From JAABQT01 sp041488375 (lineage in GTDB: Bacteria > Pseudomonadota > Gammaproteobacteria > Burkholderiales > SG8-39), in NCBI GenBank assembly GCA_041488375.1, contig JBGPPD010000131.1:1-8212 (forward strand): a stretch of 8,212 bases of DNA, written 5' to 3'. Below are positions 6,836-8,212 of this stretch, in pieces; the first letter of the stretch is position 1; every line of letters begins with the position of its first letter. Below the pieces are notes generated by a model. That model was not told the origin of the DNA. It ran no database searches and worked only from the letters and a program-made list of their open reading frames with translations. The position numbers were made by a program, and so were the translations under genes.

Positions 6836-7202
6836 ACTCGATCTTGTAGCCGTCCGGATCTTCCACGAACGCGATCACCGTGCTGCCGCCCTTCACCGGG
6901 CCCGCTTCGCGGGTCACCTTGCCGCCCTTGGCGCGCACCGCGTCGCAGGACTTCGCGCAGTCGGCCACTTCGACGGCGAGGTGGCCGAAGGCGCCGCCGA
7001 TCTCGTATTTGGGCACGCCGTAGTTGTAGGTGAGCTCGATCACCGAAGCCTTGTCCTCGGTGTCGTAGCCGACGAAGGCGAGGGAGTATTTCTGCTCCGG
7101 CCGGTCGGTGGTGCGCAGCAGCTTCATGCCGAGCACCTCGGTGTAGAACTTGACCGAGCGGTCGAGGTCGCCCACGCGCAGCATCGTATGCAGGAGTCTC
7201 AT
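6810..7202 (-). CDS. gloA: Lactoylglutathione lyase (glyoxalase I) GloA
   Basis: Converts the hemithioacetal of methylglyoxal and glutathione to S-lactoylglutathione, the first step of methylglyoxal detoxification in the cytoplasm. The product is 130 aa, the short bacterial type. It starts MRLLHTMLRVGDL as the E. coli protein does and retains VLGMKLLRT, KYSLAFVGY, VIELTYN, THREAGPVKGG-like TREAGPVKGG (97-106) and AFVEDPDGYKIE. All four metal ligands are visible at E. coli positions: His5, Glu56, His74 and Glu122. The short form without the extra loops of the human and yeast enzymes is usually activated by Ni or Co rather than Zn. ATG 7202 is the only sensible start. It lies 11 bp after the plsC stop. 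It lacks a nearby Shine-Dalgarno sequence, but TAGAAT sits 8 nt upstream. The stop lies inside the 3' end of rsmA, read from the other strand. Identification is secure. Confidence 0.96.
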   Translation of the reverse strand: MRLLHTMLRVGDLDRSVKFYTEVLGMKLLRTTDRPEQKYSLAFVGYDTEDKASVIELTYNYGVPKYEIGGAFGHLAVEVADCAKSCDAVRAKGGKVTREAGPVKGGSTVIAFVEDPDGYKIEFIERKRAA

Positions 7203-7210
7203 GGCGCGAA

Positions 7211-7216
7211 ATTCTA
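7211..7216 (-). promoter_or_regulatory. Candidate -10 box just before gloA
   Basis: On the minus strand TAGAAT, a 5/6 match to the sigma-70 -10 consensus, includes the plsC stop codon TAG and ends 8 nt before the gloA ATG. Transcription from it would begin at or next to the ATG, which fits a leaderless message and the absence of a Shine-Dalgarno sequence. The -35 position is weak (TCGAAG with a 17-nt spacer), so this may be chance. Confidence 0.25.
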
Positions 7217-7915
7217 CAGCGTCTCCTGCTGCGCTTCGATCCAGTTTTTCACCGCTGCCAGCACCTCCTTGGGCTGGCGTCCGGCGGTGGCGATCGGCGG
7301 CCCGATGCGCACGGTCACGGTGCCGGCGCGCTTCAGGAAAGCGTTGCGCGGCCACAGCTTGCCGGCGTTGTGCGCCACCGGCACCACCGGCACGCCGCAA
7401 TGCACCGCCAGCCAGGCGCCGCCCTGCTGGTACTCGCGCTTCTCCCCCGGCGGCACGCGCGTGCCCTCGGGGAACACCACCACCCAGAAGCCCTGCGCCA
7501 GGCGCTCGCGCCCCTGGCGCACCATCTCGCGCATCGCCGCCATGCCGCGCGCGCGATCGATGGCGATCGGGCTCATCAGCGCGAGCCCCCAGCCGAAGAA
7601 CGGAATCCACAGCAGTTCGCGCTTGAGCACCAGCACCTGCGGCGGCAGGATCTCCTGGAAGGCGAGGGTTTCCCAGGCCGACTGGTGCTGGGACAGGATC
7701 ACCGAGGGCTCGTCGGGCAGGTTCTTGCGCCCCTCGATGCGCCAGCGGATGCCGCACGAGAGCCAGGCCAGCCAGATCACCATGCGCGACCAGGCGGAAA
7801 TCAGGCGGTAGCGCGCCATGCGCGGCAGCGGAAAGCTGGCCAGCGCGAGGATCGCGTAGGGCGGGGTGATCAGGACCAGCGCCAGCGCGAACAGCGCCGA
7901 GCGCAGCAATGTCAT
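7214..7915 (-). CDS. plsC: 1-acyl-sn-glycerol-3-phosphate acyltransferase (PlsC family)
   Basis: Membrane-bound acyltransferase that adds an acyl chain to the sn-2 position of lysophosphatidic acid, giving phosphatidic acid for phospholipid synthesis. The product is 233 aa, normal for the family. Seen: a hydrophobic N-terminal segment (residues 5-30, ALFALALVLITPPYAILALA) and a second amphipathic or hydrophobic stretch at about 43-55. Then come motif I HQSAWE (His77 to Glu82), motif II region PFFGWGLALMSPIAIDR (105-121), motif III FPEGTR (148-153) and motif IV VPVVPVAHNAG (175-185). Motif I is HX4E where the textbook form is HX4D. The start ATG overlaps the gmhB stop as ATGA. The gene lies between gmhB and gloA on the same strand, suggesting one transcript. 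Several PlsC paralogues are common in this group, so it may be a secondary acyltransferase (lyso-ornithine lipid, for example) rather than the main enzyme. The family call is firm, the exact substrate inferred. Confidence 0.88.
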   Translation of the reverse strand: MTLLRSALFALALVLITPPYAILALASFPLPRMARYRLISAWSRMVIWLAWLSCGIRWRIEGRKNLPDEPSVILSQHQSAWETLAFQEILPPQVLVLKRELLWIPFFGWGLALMSPIAIDRARGMAAMREMVRQGRERLAQGFWVVVFPEGTRVPPGEKREYQQGGAWLAVHCGVPVVPVAHNAGKLWPRNAFLKRAGTVTVRIGPPIATAGRQPKEVLAAVKNWIEAQQETL

Positions 7916-8212
7916 GGAGCCTGCTGCGCCGCGAAGGCGGCCAGGTCGGCGACGATGAGCGTCCCCGCCGGCAGGCCTCCCGCGTCGCGCGTCTTGCGGC
8001 CCTTGCCCGTGAGCACCAGCACCGGCCTGGCGCCCGCCGCGGCCGCCGCCTGCAGGTCGCGCAGCGAATCGCCGACCATCGGCACGCCGGCCAGCTCCAC
8101 GTTCATGCGCTTGGCGATCTCCAGCAGCATGCCGGGCTTGGGCTTGCGGCACTCGCAATTGGCGTCCCCCGCGTGCGGGCAGAAGAAGATCGCGTCGATG
8201 CGCCCGCCGGCC
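7912..8212 (-). CDS. gmhB: D-glycero-beta-D-manno-heptose 1,7-bisphosphate 7-phosphatase GmhB (5' end outside window)
   Basis: HAD-family phosphatase of the ADP-heptose pathway. It removes the 7-phosphate from heptose bisphosphate before GmhC/HldE adds ADP, supplying heptose for the LPS inner core. Only the C-terminal 99 codons are inside the window. The N-terminal part, with the DxD nucleophile motif, lies beyond 8212. Seen: DAIFFCPH, a zinc-binding CPH...CEC cluster (three Cys and one His, at codons between 8149 and 8181), CRKPKPGM with the HAD lysine, and VGDSLRDLQAA, HAD motif IV with its acidic pair. The loop between CPH and CEC is 5 residues, shorter than the 12 of E. coli GmhB. The stop TGA overlaps the plsC ATG by 4 bases, so plsC is probably translationally coupled. 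The CPH/CRKPKPG combination is specific for GmhB among HAD phosphatases; a related histidinol-phosphatase domain is less likely. Confidence 0.92.
   Translation of the reverse strand, partial: AGGRIDAIFFCPHAGDANCECRKPKPGMLLEIAKRMNVELAGVPMVGDSLRDLQAAAAAGARPVLVLTGKGRKTRDAGGLPAGTLIVADLAAFAAQQAP

Noticed and set aside
6899..6915. GC-rich hairpin (CCCGC TTC GCGGG with two more outer pairs) about 65 bp after the rsmA stop, a possible terminator.
   Set aside because: No T-run follows it on the plus strand, and it encodes conserved GloA residues (TREAGP region), so the sequence is explained by coding.
6981..7811. Long plus-strand open frame opposite gloA and plsC, and similar frames opposite surA, pdxA and murU.
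   Set aside because: Each lies opposite a gene with all its family motifs, and the antisense products show low-complexity composition without motifs.
1..8212. Search by eye for tRNA, rRNA, CRISPR repeats, insertion-sequence ends, toxin-antitoxin or phage genes.
   Set aside because: No such pattern was seen. The genes are packed with overlaps or gaps of 24 bp or less, which leaves no room for an inserted system.

Overview
This window is a gene-dense, GC-rich stretch of what is most likely a betaproteobacterial chromosome. That assignment rests on the Gram-negative outer-membrane genes (lptD, surA, gmhB), on protein families that align closely with E. coli over long conserved motifs, on the block order amgK-murU / lptD-surA-pdxA-rsmA / gloA-plsC-gmhB, and on strong G/C bias at third codon positions. 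No genus can be named from the sequence alone. Nine protein genes cover almost the whole window. There is no RNA gene, mobile element, CRISPR array or long non-coding stretch.

Left block (minus strand, 1-1685): amgK and murU overlap by 4 bases and form the cell-wall-recycling pair that turns MurNAc into MurNAc-1-phosphate and then UDP-MurNAc. murU runs off the left edge, probably within a few residues of its stop codon. Divergent region (about 1641-1709): a short control region lies between amgK and lptD. It holds a 7-bp tandem repeat, a small dyad and a minus-strand TAAAAT box, but no clear Shine-Dalgarno sequence for either gene.

Central block (plus strand, 1710-6835): lptD, surA, pdxA and rsmA form a tightly packed operon. 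The first two junctions are TGATG stop/start overlaps, and rsmA appears to start inside pdxA. LptD inserts LPS into the outer membrane and SurA is the periplasmic chaperone for beta-barrels such as LptD. PdxA makes the precursor of vitamin B6, and RsmA dimethylates 16S rRNA during ribosome assembly. This is the same gene set and order as in the E. coli lptD operon.

Right block (minus strand, 6810-8212): gmhB (5' end outside the window), plsC and gloA are read leftward and converge on rsmA, with the 3' ends of rsmA and gloA overlapping by 26 bases. GmhB acts in LPS core heptose synthesis, PlsC in phospholipid synthesis and GloA in methylglyoxal detoxification.

The theme is envelope biogenesis plus housekeeping. 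I found no undescribed system. The points that merit a second look are a two-cysteine LptD, a PdxA about 30 residues shorter than that of E. coli, the overlapping gene junctions, uncertain starts for rsmA and amgK, and a possible leaderless promoter for gloA.
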